Assembly: GCA_015075555.1 (NCBI GenBank)
Contig: JABTUD010000003.1
Location: 1-64,000 of the forward strand
Direction: 5' to 3'
Length of the DNA stretch: 64,000 nucleotides
DNA from: Thermoflexaceae bacterium
Lineage (GTDB): Bacteria > Chloroflexota > Dehalococcoidia > Tepidiformales > Tepidiformaceae
How positions within the stretch are numbered: the first letter of the stretch is position 1; each line of letters begins with the position of its first letter. A program made the translations under genes and the position numbers. Below the pieces are notes generated by a model. It saw only the letters and a program-made list of their open reading frames with translations, did not search any database and had not been told where the DNA came from. Below, one piece after another: positions 8,852-17,182 of the stretch.

Positions 8852-9271
8852 TCAGGCGGAGGGGATCATCCTCGGTGGAGGAAATTGTGGAGCGGAGGTC
8901 CAACCGATCAGGCTGAGCGTTTCGATCGGGATCTTCCGCCAGGCCGAGTCGAGTCCGAGCGCTGCAACGGCATCGGCCAGGTGCGCAACCGGAGCGACGG
9001 GCACCGCTGCTGCGTCCGCACAGGTCGCAGCATTTGCGTGGCAATGCTGCTCGTGGTCATGGCTTGAGTGTTGTCCCGAGGACCCGCCGTGGTGATTCGC
9101 GGCTGCCGCCTCGGCGCTCAGGGTCGGCGCCCCGACGTAGTAGTGCGTTCCGGGGATTTCGATGTGCAACGACCAGTGCCCGACAAACAGGAGCGTCGGC
9201 AGCAGGGACAGAAAGAGCAGCTTCGAAGCAAAGTTGTGAGTGCGGGTGGACTGGAGCCGCGAGGCGAGCAT
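8852..9271 (-). CDS. His-rich exported small protein, first gene of copper operon
   Basis: About 139 aa if started at ATG 9271. An N-terminal hydrophobic segment (LLFLSLLPTLLFVGHW) is followed by an outer region with a metal-binding-looking cluster (NHHGGSSGQHSSHDHEQHCH). It lies 28 bp upstream of the sco1 start on the same strand, so it probably heads the nine-gene operon. The family is not recognised. A longer in-frame version from an upstream GTG (9315) is possible. Copper or zinc buffering is a guess from the histidines. Confidence 0.6.
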   Translation of the reverse strand: MLASRLQSTRTHNFASKLLFLSLLPTLLFVGHWSLHIEIPGTHYYVGAPTLSAEAAAANHHGGSSGQHSSHDHEQHCHANAATCADAAAVPVAPVAHLADAVAALGLDSAWRKIPIETLSLIGWTSAPQFPPPRMIPSA

Positions 9272-9427
9272 CGTACCCCTCGGGCCTGACGGTACCACAC
9301 TTGTGATTCGGTTCACATAGCCGTGCCCTTTCGCTCGCGACGGTTGGGAGCGCCGCCGCATCTGGATGACGCTACTTGCTGCTCCCGTCTGCTTGCCGCT
9401 AACTCCGGGGCAGGTGACGGTCTGGCC

Positions 9428-10240
9428 GTGAACGACGTGCTCCAGGCCATCACGCTCGGGGTCACACAGGGACTGACTGAGTTCCTGCCGGTGTCGTCGT
9501 CGGGCCATCTCATCCTGGTGTCATCGCTCTTCGGCTGGGAAGACCAGGGGCTGGCCTTCGACGTCGGCCTGCACGCCGGGACGCTGGTGGTGCTGCTGGC
9601 GTACTTCTGGAGGGACTGGCGTCTGATGGTTTCCTCGGCTATCGGCGACCTGCGGCGCGAAGGCGGCCGGCCCGCCCTCAGCCCTCCGACCGAGACCCTG
9701 CTGCTGATCGCGATCGGCTCGATCCCGGTGGCCGTGGCCGGATTGCTGCTGGACGACTGGATCGCCGCCAATCTGCGCGAGCCGTGGCTCGTGGCAACCA
9801 TGCTCTCGCTTGTCGGCGTCGTCATGCTGGTGGTCGATCGATGGTCCCGGGATCGGCGTACGCTCGGCGATGTCCGCCTGGTGGATGTGCTGATCATCGG
9901 GCTTGCCCAGGCCGCTGCCCTCGTTCCAGGAGTGTCGCGGTCCGGCGCCACCATGACCGCCGGGCTTGCGCGAGGCCTCGACCGCAGCGACGCGGCCCGG
10001 TTCGCGTTTATCCTCGGCACACCGGCGTTCGCCGGAGCGGCGCTGCTGGAGCTCTCCGATCTGCTCACAACCGGCGGCGAATGGGAGCTTGCGCTGGTCG
10101 GAGCGACGGTCGCTGGGCTCGTTGGGCTCGCAGCGGTGCATTTCCTCCTGCGGTTTCTGCGCCAGCGGACGCTCGCTGCCTTCGTCGCCTATCGCGTTGG
10201 GCTTGCCTGCGTCGTGTTTGCCGCCATCGCCGTCCGCTGA
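9428..10240 (+). CDS. uppP: Undecaprenyl-diphosphatase UppP (BacA)
   Basis: Integral membrane enzyme that dephosphorylates undecaprenyl diphosphate to recycle the peptidoglycan lipid carrier; overproduction gives bacitracin resistance. Family motifs are present: GLTEFLPVSSSGHLIL near the N-terminus (catalytic Glu and Ser region) and VPGVSRSGATMTAGL with the essential Arg. The start is placed at GTG 9428 (VNDVLQAITLG), where homology begins; the upstream extension has no family features. It is the only plus-strand gene among minus-strand operons here and diverges from the copper operon. Confidence 0.95.
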   Translation: MNDVLQAITLGVTQGLTEFLPVSSSGHLILVSSLFGWEDQGLAFDVGLHAGTLVVLLAYFWRDWRLMVSSAIGDLRREGGRPALSPPTETLLLIAIGSIPVAVAGLLLDDWIAANLREPWLVATMLSLVGVVMLVVDRWSRDRRTLGDVRLVDVLIIGLAQAAALVPGVSRSGATMTAGLARGLDRSDAARFAFILGTPAFAGAALLELSDLLTTGGEWELALVGATVAGLVGLAAVHFLLRFLRQRTLAAFVAYRVGLACVVFAAIAVR

Positions 10241-10331
10241 CCGCGCCCGAAGTCCACTGGCTCATGCCGCTCAGCCGCCGAAGGCGGGTCCGATGTTGGT
10301 CGTGAGTCCCGACCAGGCCGCGCAGACCCGC

Positions 10332-10754
10332 TCACTCGACCGAGATCGTCGCGCGCATCTGCGGATGGTAGTCGCAGGTGACCCGGTAGGTGCCCGCGCC
10401 CGGCGCGATCCAGGCGAGCAGGTCTTCCTCCCTCATCACCCCGGAGACGTTCTTGCCCTCGATGGTGACCGTGTGGACGGCGGCCTCGCTGTTCTTGAGG
10501 TACACCGTGCCGCCGGCGGGGACGGTCAGTTCTTTGGGTATAAAGGCAAGGTTGTCCTGGTCGATGAGCGGCGCCCCTGCTGGGATCGCGCTCACGCGCT
10601 TGGCATCCGCGATCGACACCCCGTTCCCTCTGTCGTCGCTGTCATCGTCGCCGCAGGCCCCGAGAACGGAGAGGGACAGGAGGGCGAGTAGGCCCGCGCT
10701 TAGGCGCCATTTGTCGCGCACGACCCGGAAGATTACCACGTACCGCGTCACCAT
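10332..10754 (-). CDS. Cupredoxin-domain lipoprotein
   Basis: Small exported blue-copper-type protein. The signal and lipobox (SVLGACGDD) are followed by a plastocyanin-like domain with the type-1 copper ligands His (AAVHTVTIEG), then Cys, His and Met (VTCDYHPQM). It probably carries electrons or stores copper at the outer face of the membrane. It is the last gene of the BlaI-type operon and converges with uppP. The start at ATG 10754 gives the shortest version with a complete signal peptide. Confidence 0.85.
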   Translation of the reverse strand: MVTRYVVIFRVVRDKWRLSAGLLALLSLSVLGACGDDDSDDRGNGVSIADAKRVSAIPAGAPLIDQDNLAFIPKELTVPAGGTVYLKNSEAAVHTVTIEGKNVSGVMREEDLLAWIAPGAGTYRVTCDYHPQMRATISVE

Positions 10755-10834
10755 GTACCTCGCGATCCGCTCAGTCCGGACCGCCCAATCGTGCCAACCG
10801 CCGCCCAGCAAGGCCTTCTGATTGCTCTGTGGAT

Positions 10835-11440
10835 TCAAGGGCCTGGCTTCATGGCCGATCCAATCACGATGGGGATGAACGCGAGCCGGTCATGGCGCAC
10901 TATCGACATTTCGAACCCCGCGTCGCGAATCGCGCGGACCGTATCGCGATCCCACTCACAGCCGCCGCCGAGGCGCCGCGTAAGCGGCTTGACCAACGAC
11001 TGCAGTCGAGCCCAGACCGTTCGCCGCGCCCGGACGTGCTCGAGGAACCGGAACTCGCCCCCCGGTTTGAGGACGCGTCGGATCTCCCGCAGGCCTGCGC
11101 TCGCGTCGACGACCGAACAGAACGTGAGCGTCGCTACCACGGCGTCGAAGGAAGCGTCCGGGAACGGCATCGCCTGCACATCTAGGGGCCGGAGGTCCAT
11201 GGAGCGGCCCTCTTCCCGCGCATGGTTCAGTGCCCGCTCCAGCATGGCTTCGTTCGGTTCGATGCCGACGTACTCGACGTCGCCCGCGAAGTACGGCCAG
11301 TTCGAGCCCACACCCACACCCACTTCGAGGACCCTCCCATGAACGTCCCCGATGGCCCCGCGGCGGAGACGTCTAAGGGCCTTGCCTTCGTGATGCGCCT
11401 GCCAGTCCCAGATCGCCGCGAACCAACCGTCCCGAGCCAT
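10835..11440 (-). CDS. Class I SAM-dependent methyltransferase
   Basis: About 201 aa from ATG 11440 (MARDGWFAAIWDW). Motif I is VLEVGVGVGSNWPYF, motif II has VGIEPNEAML, and LKPGGEFRFLEHV is the post-motif III strand. This is the Methyltransf_11/UbiE-like layout. The substrate cannot be read from sequence. It lies 52 bp after the M56 peptidase gene and 80 bp before the cupredoxin gene on the same strand. Confidence 0.85.
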   Translation of the reverse strand: MARDGWFAAIWDWQAHHEGKALRRLRRGAIGDVHGRVLEVGVGVGSNWPYFAGDVEYVGIEPNEAMLERALNHAREEGRSMDLRPLDVQAMPFPDASFDAVVATLTFCSVVDASAGLREIRRVLKPGGEFRFLEHVRARRTVWARLQSLVKPLTRRLGGGCEWDRDTVRAIRDAGFEMSIVRHDRLAFIPIVIGSAMKPGP

Positions 11441-11492
11441 GTCAGATGCACTCCCTTCCGGTGGCTTCAGCCCCAATCGAGACGCCCAGGGT

Positions 11493-12437
11493 CTACCCCT
11501 GCATGCTCGTCCCATTCGGGCAGAACCAGTACGACTGCCAGTCGGACAGACCGGCAACCGCCACGAACATCATCGTGACCACCACCGACAGCCCCAGGAT
11601 CAACGCGGCGCGCTCGCTGCGCCCGACAGCAAGGCCGTGGTCCCGCACCTTGCGTCGCGCCTGTTCCCGATCGCTGGTCAGGCCACAGGAGCCAGGCGAA
11701 GTCGAGAGGGCATCTACCCTGACCAGGGCTCGGAGCAGTGGCCGGTCGTCATTCATCGCGCCGACGACGACCGCGTCGGCCCGCGACTCACGAGCCGCCC
11801 GATACGCGGGGCCGAGCCAGGACGTTCGCGGAAACCAGAGAGACCAGACGGCGAGTTCGACGAGCCAACAGCGCAAGGGGTCTCGCCTCCGCGCATGCGC
11901 CAACTCGTGGAGGAGCGTGGCCTCGAGCTCAGACGCTGACACTCTGCGAAGGAGCGCGCCGCTGACATGGATCCGCGGTCGGACCAACCCTGCTGAGAAG
12001 GCCACAGCCATGTCCGTCGCGAGCAGGCGAACCGCGACCGCCTGGCCGCCGGCGCAAAGCTCGACCTCCTCGGCGTGACCGAGGTCCCGTCCTTGCCGTT
12101 GGATGGCCAGCAGCTCGCCCGAGCCCCGCCACGTCAACCGGCCAAGGACGAGTGTCGCCCAGGCGGTGAGCAACGCGACGGCGCCGTAGCCAACGAGCAC
12201 GAGCGGACCCCGCCGCACGCCCTGCTGGCACGCCTCCAGAAGGCGGTTCACCGGGTGGGCGTCGGGGGTCATCGTGAAGGCCAACCAGAGAGGGAGCACG
12301 AGCGACACCAGCGCGGCCACCATCCCGGCAAACGCACCGAGCTCGATGAGATGGCCATCAGCGCGGCAGAATCGCCGGCCGACCGCCGCCCACGACCACA
12401 CCCGCAGGCTGATCCCAGGGTCGATGCTACTTGCCAT
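11493..12437 (-). CDS. M56-family (BlaR1/MecR1-like) membrane metalloprotease
   Basis: Membrane zinc protease that in beta-lactam resistance systems cleaves its BlaI partner. Several membrane helices flank the zincin motif HELAH in LEATLLHELAHARRRDPL, followed by the third ligand region (ESRADAVVVG). There is no C-terminal penicillin-binding sensor domain; the protein ends after about 314 aa. It therefore senses something else, or acts without its own sensor. It overlaps the BlaI gene by 11 bp, the classical pair arrangement. Confidence 0.88.
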   Translation of the reverse strand: MASSIDPGISLRVWSWAAVGRRFCRADGHLIELGAFAGMVAALVSLVLPLWLAFTMTPDAHPVNRLLEACQQGVRRGPLVLVGYGAVALLTAWATLVLGRLTWRGSGELLAIQRQGRDLGHAEEVELCAGGQAVAVRLLATDMAVAFSAGLVRPRIHVSGALLRRVSASELEATLLHELAHARRRDPLRCWLVELAVWSLWFPRTSWLGPAYRAARESRADAVVVGAMNDDRPLLRALVRVDALSTSPGSCGLTSDREQARRKVRDHGLAVGRSERAALILGLSVVVTMMFVAVAGLSDWQSYWFCPNGTSMQG

Positions 12438-12852
12438 CGTCAACAGCCCTCCCGTCATTGTCCGCGGCAGGCGGCGTTTCGTCCTCTAGCAGCCGCGCCA
12501 CGGTCTCACGCTGATCGGGAGAAAGGTGCCGAACGAATCCAATGAGCGCCGGCGCACCGTACTTCTCCAGCGCCTCGCGGAACGCCCGACCCCCAAGCTC
12601 GCCCGCGATCTGGCCATCGTCGCGCGCCTCGTACAGGTAGGCCTTCCCCTGACGGCGGCGGAGGAGGTAACCCTTCTCCCAGAGCCTCGTCATGACCGTC
12701 ATCACCGTGGTGTAGGCCAATGGCCGGCCCTCGCTGCCAAGCCGTTCCACCGTCTCCGCGACGCTCGAGCGACCATTGGCGCGGATAGCGAGGAAAACCT
12801 GGCGTTCGAGGTCCCCGAGGGAGTCGCCGATGTCGGGTTCGTCCGTCGTCAT
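12427..12852 (-). CDS. BlaI/MecI/CopY-family transcriptional repressor
   Basis: Winged-helix repressor (Penicillinase_R family), 141 aa. The DNA-binding part has LAYTTVMTVMTRLWEKG and the wing RRRQGKAYLYEA, and the C-terminus has the dimerisation/cleavage region LIGFVRHLSPDQRETVARLL. It is encoded inside the operon it probably controls, next to an M56 protease. No beta-lactamase gene is present. The context is copper and disulfide chemistry, so it may be CopY-like in role. Confidence 0.92.
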   Translation of the reverse strand: MTTDEPDIGDSLGDLERQVFLAIRANGRSSVAETVERLGSEGRPLAYTTVMTVMTRLWEKGYLLRRRQGKAYLYEARDDGQIAGELGGRAFREALEKYGAPALIGFVRHLSPDQRETVARLLEDETPPAADNDGRAVDDGK

Positions 12853-12854
12853 GG

Positions 12855-13580
12855 TCAGAGCACCACCGTGAAGCCTTGGAAGTAGCGGAAGATGTCGATC
12901 AGCGCGCCCGTGAAGATCAGGATGCCCATCCCGACCATAACCCCGCCGGAGACGCGCTCGACGGCAACGTAATGGCGAGTTAGGAACTGTCGAAACCTTG
13001 CGAGGCGTTCGAACGCAAGCGCCGCGCCAAGGTGTGGTAAGGCCATCCCCATGGCAAACGCCGAGAGCAGCGCTACGCCCTGCCAGAAGTCACCGAAGAC
13101 AAGCACGCTGGTGAGGATGGCGCCGAGCACGGGGCCGATACAGGGCGTCCAGGCCACCGAATACGTGGCTCCCACCACGAACGACCGAGTGTAGCCCGGG
13201 GCGGCCCCGTTCGCGAGGCGGAGCTCGAACGAACGCTGGAGTGCGGGCACCCGCAGCACGCCCATCTGGACGAGCCCGAAGGCGATGACGACGGTGCCGC
13301 CGACCTTCCAGAGCTCCGAGCGAATGTCGGTCAGCGCGTAGCCCGCCAGGCTGAGTCCTGCCCCGATCGCGACGAACACGAACGAGAAGCCCAGGACATA
13401 GAGGACGGCGTGGGTGAGCCGTGCACGCCTCGAATGCGCTTCCACTTCAACGCCGGCGAGGTGGGCGAGAAAGGCCGGTGTCATCGCGAGGCAGCAGGGG
13501 GAGAGGCTATTCACCATCCCAGCGACGAACGCGAGTGTCAGCCCTGGCGCGGCGCGGTCGAAGCTCAGCACCCAGTCCAT
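12855..13580 (-). CDS. ccdA: CcdA/DsbD-type membrane thiol electron carrier
   Basis: Six-helix membrane protein that passes electrons from cytoplasmic thioredoxin to outer thioredoxin-like proteins. The two reactive Cys regions are NSLSPCCLAMTPAFL and SVAWTPCIGPVLGAIL, as in CcdA. The start at ATG 13580 overlaps the TlpA stop (TGATG). The adjacent TlpA/ResA-like gene is its natural partner in cytochrome c maturation or copper-site reduction. Confidence 0.92.
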   Translation of the reverse strand: MDWVLSFDRAAPGLTLAFVAGMVNSLSPCCLAMTPAFLAHLAGVEVEAHSRRARLTHAVLYVLGFSFVFVAIGAGLSLAGYALTDIRSELWKVGGTVVIAFGLVQMGVLRVPALQRSFELRLANGAAPGYTRSFVVGATYSVAWTPCIGPVLGAILTSVLVFGDFWQGVALLSAFAMGMALPHLGAALAFERLARFRQFLTRHYVAVERVSGGVMVGMGILIFTGALIDIFRYFQGFTVVL

Positions 13581-14293
13581 CAGCGGCACGCCTCGGGCTT
13601 GTGGTTACCGGCCTGAATGCTCGCGACGATGCACCGGGCCACGTCGGGATTGAGCTGGCCGATGCGGTGGTCGCGAATGATCCCTTCCGAGTCGAGGAAA
13701 AACGTCTCAGGGAGGCCTGTCAGTTTGTAAGAGCCGGTGACTTCTCCCGTGTTATCGAGGGGAAGGACGTAGTTGATGCCGAAGTTCGTGGCGAACGCGC
13801 GCGCAGTGTCGGCGGGCTCGGAGTAGTTCACCCCCACGATCTGTGCCTGGTCTCCCCATTCGGACTGCAACTCGACCAGCTCCGGAGTCTCCTTCCGGCA
13901 GGGGACGCACCAGGTCGCCCAGAAGTTGATCAGGACGGGGCGCCCTCGGAAGCCGTCGAGCCGGACTACCTGGCCGTCGACATCGAGCAGCTGGAAGCCG
14001 GGCGCCGGTTCACCCAGCTTTGGCTTCCCTCCGCCTTGGGAACCCAACTCGATTGGCGAGTAGGAGCCCGGCGCGAAGACTGGCGCGGTCGCGGGCGTCG
14101 ATTCACGCTCGCGGATCAACTGCACCAGGACAATCGCGACGACAACCGCGGTGATCGCCGCTACCGGGATGATCAGGTCACGGAATGGATCCCGACCGCC
14201 GCGCTTTCGGACGACCTGGCGTTCCACTGGCTCCGGTACAGGCTCGTCATCCGTGTCCTCGGGTTCGGCCGCCACCTCTAGCTGGGCCCCCAT
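13580..14293 (-). CDS. TlpA/ResA-like membrane-anchored thioredoxin
   Basis: One N-terminal helix (LIIPVAAITAVVVAIVLVQL) anchors an outer thioredoxin domain with WATWCVPC as the active site and TGLPETFFLDSEG as the cis-Pro segment. Such proteins reduce apocytochrome c haem-binding cysteines or the CuA site. It is paired with ccdA downstream (TGATG overlap) and overlaps the BNR-repeat gene upstream by 16 bp. The N-terminus is acidic and disordered. Confidence 0.92.
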   Translation of the reverse strand: MGAQLEVAAEPEDTDDEPVPEPVERQVVRKRGGRDPFRDLIIPVAAITAVVVAIVLVQLIRERESTPATAPVFAPGSYSPIELGSQGGGKPKLGEPAPGFQLLDVDGQVVRLDGFRGRPVLINFWATWCVPCRKETPELVELQSEWGDQAQIVGVNYSEPADTARAFATNFGINYVLPLDNTGEVTGSYKLTGLPETFFLDSEGIIRDHRIGQLNPDVARCIVASIQAGNHKPEACR

Positions 14294-15294
14294 GTCGCGC
14301 CCCCGTCAACGCTGCGGAAGACGTGGCCCGCGTGGTCGGCTTGCACGGCAACCACAGTCAGGTCGAGCGGTTTGGTGGGACTCACGGCCGACACCATCAC
14401 CTCGCCGTTACCAGGAACCGACCGGGCCGACCAGGTCCTCCCCCCGTCGGTCGACGCAAACAGCCCGCTATCTGTTCCGGCGTAGACCGTGTTTGGGTCG
14501 GTGGCGGACGCAGCAACGGTCAGCACACTTCCTGCTAGCCGCCCCGTGCCTTTGAAGGTCCCGCCTGCGTCATCGCTGCGGAGGACGCCGCCCTGCACGC
14601 TCGCGACGTACACCACGTCGCCGTTCGATGCGCTGACCTGGATGACATCCGCCGGATACGCACCCGTCCCGGCCTTTCTCCAAGTTTCGCCGCCGTCCTC
14701 GCTGCGATAGAAACCGTAGCGGACTACGTTCGCGTACAGGCGGCCCGCCTTGTCCGGCGCTACCGCCATGCCGTGGATGTCGCGGCCGGGCAGGTCGGGC
14801 TTGAGCGACTTCCAAGTCTGGCCATCGTCGGTGCTCTTGAAGAACGTGTCGTGTCCGGCAGCGTAGACGACGTTCGGCTCAGCCCCGGAGATTCCCATCC
14901 CCATGGCGTCGTCTGTCTCGCCGGTAAGGCTCGTCTTGCTCCAGGTGCGGCCTCCATCGGTGCTGCGGAGGACGCCACCATGATGGCCGTAAAGAATGAG
15001 GTTCGGGTCAGTCGGGCTCACCGCCATCGAGTGAAAGTCGTTCGTCTTGATCTGCGAAAGCTCGCCGCTTGTGCCGCTTCCCGGAGCGGCATTGTTTGCG
15101 GGCTGTCCAGCATCCGTTGCCCCATCGGAGCCCCCCGCGAGGCGGACCAGCGCAAAGATCACGATGGCAGCCACCCCGACCGCTGCGACGCCGCCCCAAA
15201 GCAACCGACCAGAACGCCTTGCTGGCCGTTGGGCCTGCCGGTTTGCCGCTCGGCGCTGCGCGTTCGTGCGTGCTCGCGGACGTCCCGTGCTCAC
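14278..15294 (-). CDS. Membrane-anchored BNR/Asp-box repeat beta-propeller protein
   Basis: A GTG start is followed by a basic N-terminus, one membrane helix (residues about 30-50) and an exported repeat domain. At least five Asp-box motifs are visible, for example STDGGRTWS, STDDGQTWKS, SEDGGETWRK, SDDAGGTF and SVDGGATWG. This is the sialidase-like or sortilin-like propeller seen in many unannotated exported proteins. No catalytic residues can be assigned. It probably acts as a scaffold or binding protein for the redox/copper operon. Confidence 0.82.
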   Translation of the reverse strand: MSTGRPRARTNAQRRAANRQAQRPARRSGRLLWGGVAAVGVAAIVIFALVRLAGGSDGATDAGQPANNAAPGSGTSGELSQIKTNDFHSMAVSPTDPNLILYGHHGGVLRSTDGGRTWSKTSLTGETDDAMGMGISGAEPNVVYAAGHDTFFKSTDDGQTWKSLKPDLPGRDIHGMAVAPDKAGRLYANVVRYGFYRSEDGGETWRKAGTGAYPADVIQVSASNGDVVYVASVQGGVLRSDDAGGTFKGTGRLAGSVLTVAASATDPNTVYAGTDSGLFASTDGGRTWSARSVPGNGEVMVSAVSPTKPLDLTVVAVQADHAGHVFRSVDGGATWGPS

Positions 15295-15653
15295 GATGAG
15301 GCCGCTCGCGGTGAGGTCGAAGGCGTCCCCGAGCCGGTGTCGCTACTTTCATCGGAACGCGAGGAGAGCTCTCGTTCCAGCTGTCGCTCCTCATCTTTCA
15401 CGACCGCAAGGCGCGCTCGAAGGGACTCGACCGACGGATCGGGCGACGCCGAAGGTTCGGCATCGTGGTTTTTCGAGCCCATGCCTCTCATCGCGAACAT
15501 CATGACCACCATCGAAAGGGGACAGGCCGCCAGCAGGAGCAGCGGCAGCACGGCCAGCGCCGCTTGTGGGGCGAAGATGAGAACGCCGGCCGCGACAGCG
15601 CCGAAGGTGACGAGCACCTTCCAGTTGAAACACATCCCGAACATCGACTTCAT
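15291..15653 (-). CDS. DUF2933-like small membrane protein, first gene of BlaI operon
   Basis: 120 aa beginning MKSMFGMCFNWK with ribosome site GGAGG six bases upstream. Two hydrophobic segments (residues about 12-55) hold cysteine and methionine residues (LLLAACPLSMVVMMFAMRGMG), followed by a charged coiled-coil-like tail. It resembles the DUF2933 family often found next to copper/mercury resistance genes. It is the first gene after the candidate BlaI operator. Confidence 0.7.
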   Translation of the reverse strand: MKSMFGMCFNWKVLVTFGAVAAGVLIFAPQAALAVLPLLLLAACPLSMVVMMFAMRGMGSKNHDAEPSASPDPSVESLRARLAVVKDEERQLERELSSRSDESSDTGSGTPSTSPRAASS

Positions 15654-15673
15654 CGAGCGCCTCCGGGGCCATA

Positions 15674-15692
15674 TACTACACCAACCGTAGTA
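15674..15692 (-). promoter_or_regulatory. Candidate BlaI operator TACTAC-7-GTAGTA
   Basis: Perfect 6-bp inverted repeat with a 7-bp spacer, 21 bases upstream of the first gene of the BlaI/M56 operon. The arms match the ACTAC/GTAGT half-sites known for BlaI/CopY-type repressors, although the spacer is longer than the usual 2-4 bp. Confidence 0.6.
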
Positions 15693-15713
15693 ATGAGCGA
15701 GAGGAGGTGTCAA
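15687..15713 (-). promoter_or_regulatory. Promoter of BlaI/CcdA/cupredoxin operon
   Basis: On the minus strand there is TTGACA (15708-15713), a 15-bp spacer and TACTAC (15687-15692), the latter being one arm of the candidate BlaI operator. The spacer is short for a housekeeping promoter, so this is a candidate only. Confidence 0.5.
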
Positions 15714-15861
15714 TGTGTGCATGAGGTACGGGGGTGGACAGCTTCGGCAAGCCACAACGAGATACCCGCAGTGACGCGGCCGGCGACCGCACTGGCGCGT
15801 TCGGCGTCGTCGAAACCGCGTCTACGAGCCCGCTGGAAGGACGGCGCTGGCGTCACGGGGA

Positions 15862-16533
15862 TTGTCGTTGATTGAACGCACATCTCCGAGCTTGGCCGCC
15901 TTGCTCGCGGTTCTCACTATCGGTCTGGCGCTTGCGTTGTCGGCCTGTGCCGGGGACGGCGAGGAATCAACGGAGCTGACATTGTCCGGATCGTCTGAAT
16001 TCCGCGGCGTCCGACAACTGCCGCCTCTAGCGCTGCCAGACGTCACGCTCACCGACACGAGCGGCCAGAAATACCGGCTTCGCGACCACACAGCAGGCAA
16101 GGTGACGCTGCTCTATCTGGGCTACACCAATTGCCCGGACGTGTGCCCGACCCACATGGCCCAGATCGCGCGTGCGCTTAAAGCGGTGTCGCCTGAAACG
16201 GCCGCCCAAGTGCTCGTTGTCTTCATCACGACCGACCCGGATCGGGACACGCCAGCGGTCCTGCGTGAGTGGCTGGACCGCTTCGGCTCGAGCTTCGTGG
16301 GCCTGACCGGGACCAAGGACCAGCTCGACGGCGTTCAGACCTCGCTGAACGCCAATCCCGCTGCAAAGATTCCTACCGAGGGGGGAGGCTATTCGGTCGA
16401 TCATTCGGCCTATGTGTACGCCTTCACGCCCGATCGCCAAGAGGCCCGCCTCGTCTATCCGTCCGACACCTCGTGGGAGGACTACGCCGCGGACTTCCGT
16501 GCCCTGATCGAGAAAGGGAAGAGACCCTCATGA
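15862..16533 (+). CDS. SCO1/SenC copper chaperone lipoprotein (copy 2)
   Basis: Second Sco protein, same family and role as the one at 8152-8823. Lipobox LALSACAGD, copper site CPDVCP in LLYLGYTNCPDVCPTHMA, distal His in YSVDHSAYVY. No ATG is available; TTG at 15862 or 15868 gives a complete signal peptide with CGGGG just upstream. The gene diverges from the BlaI operon and overlaps the following membrane-protein gene (ATGA). It is clearly a duplicate of copy 1 with diverged N-terminus and loop. Confidence 0.93.
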   Translation: MSLIERTSPSLAALLAVLTIGLALALSACAGDGEESTELTLSGSSEFRGVRQLPPLALPDVTLTDTSGQKYRLRDHTAGKVTLLYLGYTNCPDVCPTHMAQIARALKAVSPETAAQVLVVFITTDPDRDTPAVLREWLDRFGSSFVGLTGTKDQLDGVQTSLNANPAAKIPTEGGGYSVDHSAYVYAFTPDRQEARLVYPSDTSWEDYAADFRALIEKGKRPS

Positions 16534-17111
16534 CCGTCGCCATCTGGCCGATCGCCCAGCATCGCGGGCCGGTGATGGTGCGGGAACCGGTCGTCGTCGC
16601 CTGCGCCCTGCTGTCGACAGGTGCCGCCGTGATTCATTTTGCCGTGCTGGGCGAGCACTGGCGGGAATGGTGGGGCTACGGCCTCTTCTTCGGCGTCTCG
16701 GCCTGGCTCCAGCTTGCGTGGGCGGCCATGGTTGTTGCGCGCCCATCATCAAGGCTCCAGATTGTCGGAGCGACCGCCAACCTGGCCATCGCCGTTCTCT
16801 GGCTCGTCACTCGCACCGGCGGCGTCCCCGCCGGGCCGGCGTTTGGCGAGGCCGAGGCTGCGACGTTCCCCGATGTGCTCGCTACTGCGTTCGAAGTGAC
16901 GCTCGGGACCGCTGCGTTCGCGGTCGCCGCACTACACCTTGAACGGATGAGCCTCAGACGCTGGGTGGCCGGCGTCGCCCTCCTCGCGGTGGCAGCCGCT
17001 GTTGTCGGACTGACCACGGCCAGCCTCGTCGATGCCGCGTCCGGAGATGGTAGCCACGACGGCGACGACACCTATGGGTCGAGCCACGAACACGGAGCGG
17101 GCCAGCGCTGA
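16530..17111 (+). CDS. Membrane protein paralogous to N-terminal half of the PCuAC fusion
   Basis: 193 aa and about five hydrophobic segments, with the shared motif HFAVLGEHWREWWGYGLFFG. It aligns over its whole length with residues 1-175 of the protein at 7127-8155, but stops after a short His/Asp-rich tail (GSHDGDDTYGSSHEHG) where the other has linker plus PCu(A)C. Translation is coupled to sco copy 2. Loss, or never having gained, the chaperone domain suggests that the membrane part has its own role beside Sco. Confidence 0.8.
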   Translation: MTVAIWPIAQHRGPVMVREPVVVACALLSTGAAVIHFAVLGEHWREWWGYGLFFGVSAWLQLAWAAMVVARPSSRLQIVGATANLAIAVLWLVTRTGGVPAGPAFGEAEAATFPDVLATAFEVTLGTAAFAVAALHLERMSLRRWVAGVALLAVAAAVVGLTTASLVDAASGDGSHDGDDTYGSSHEHGAGQR

Positions 17112-17182
17112 GCCCTCGTCGGGGCGCAAGACGGGTCTGAAGTGTGGGCATCGCGCCTGGCTGGACGCGCTGGGTGAGGGAA

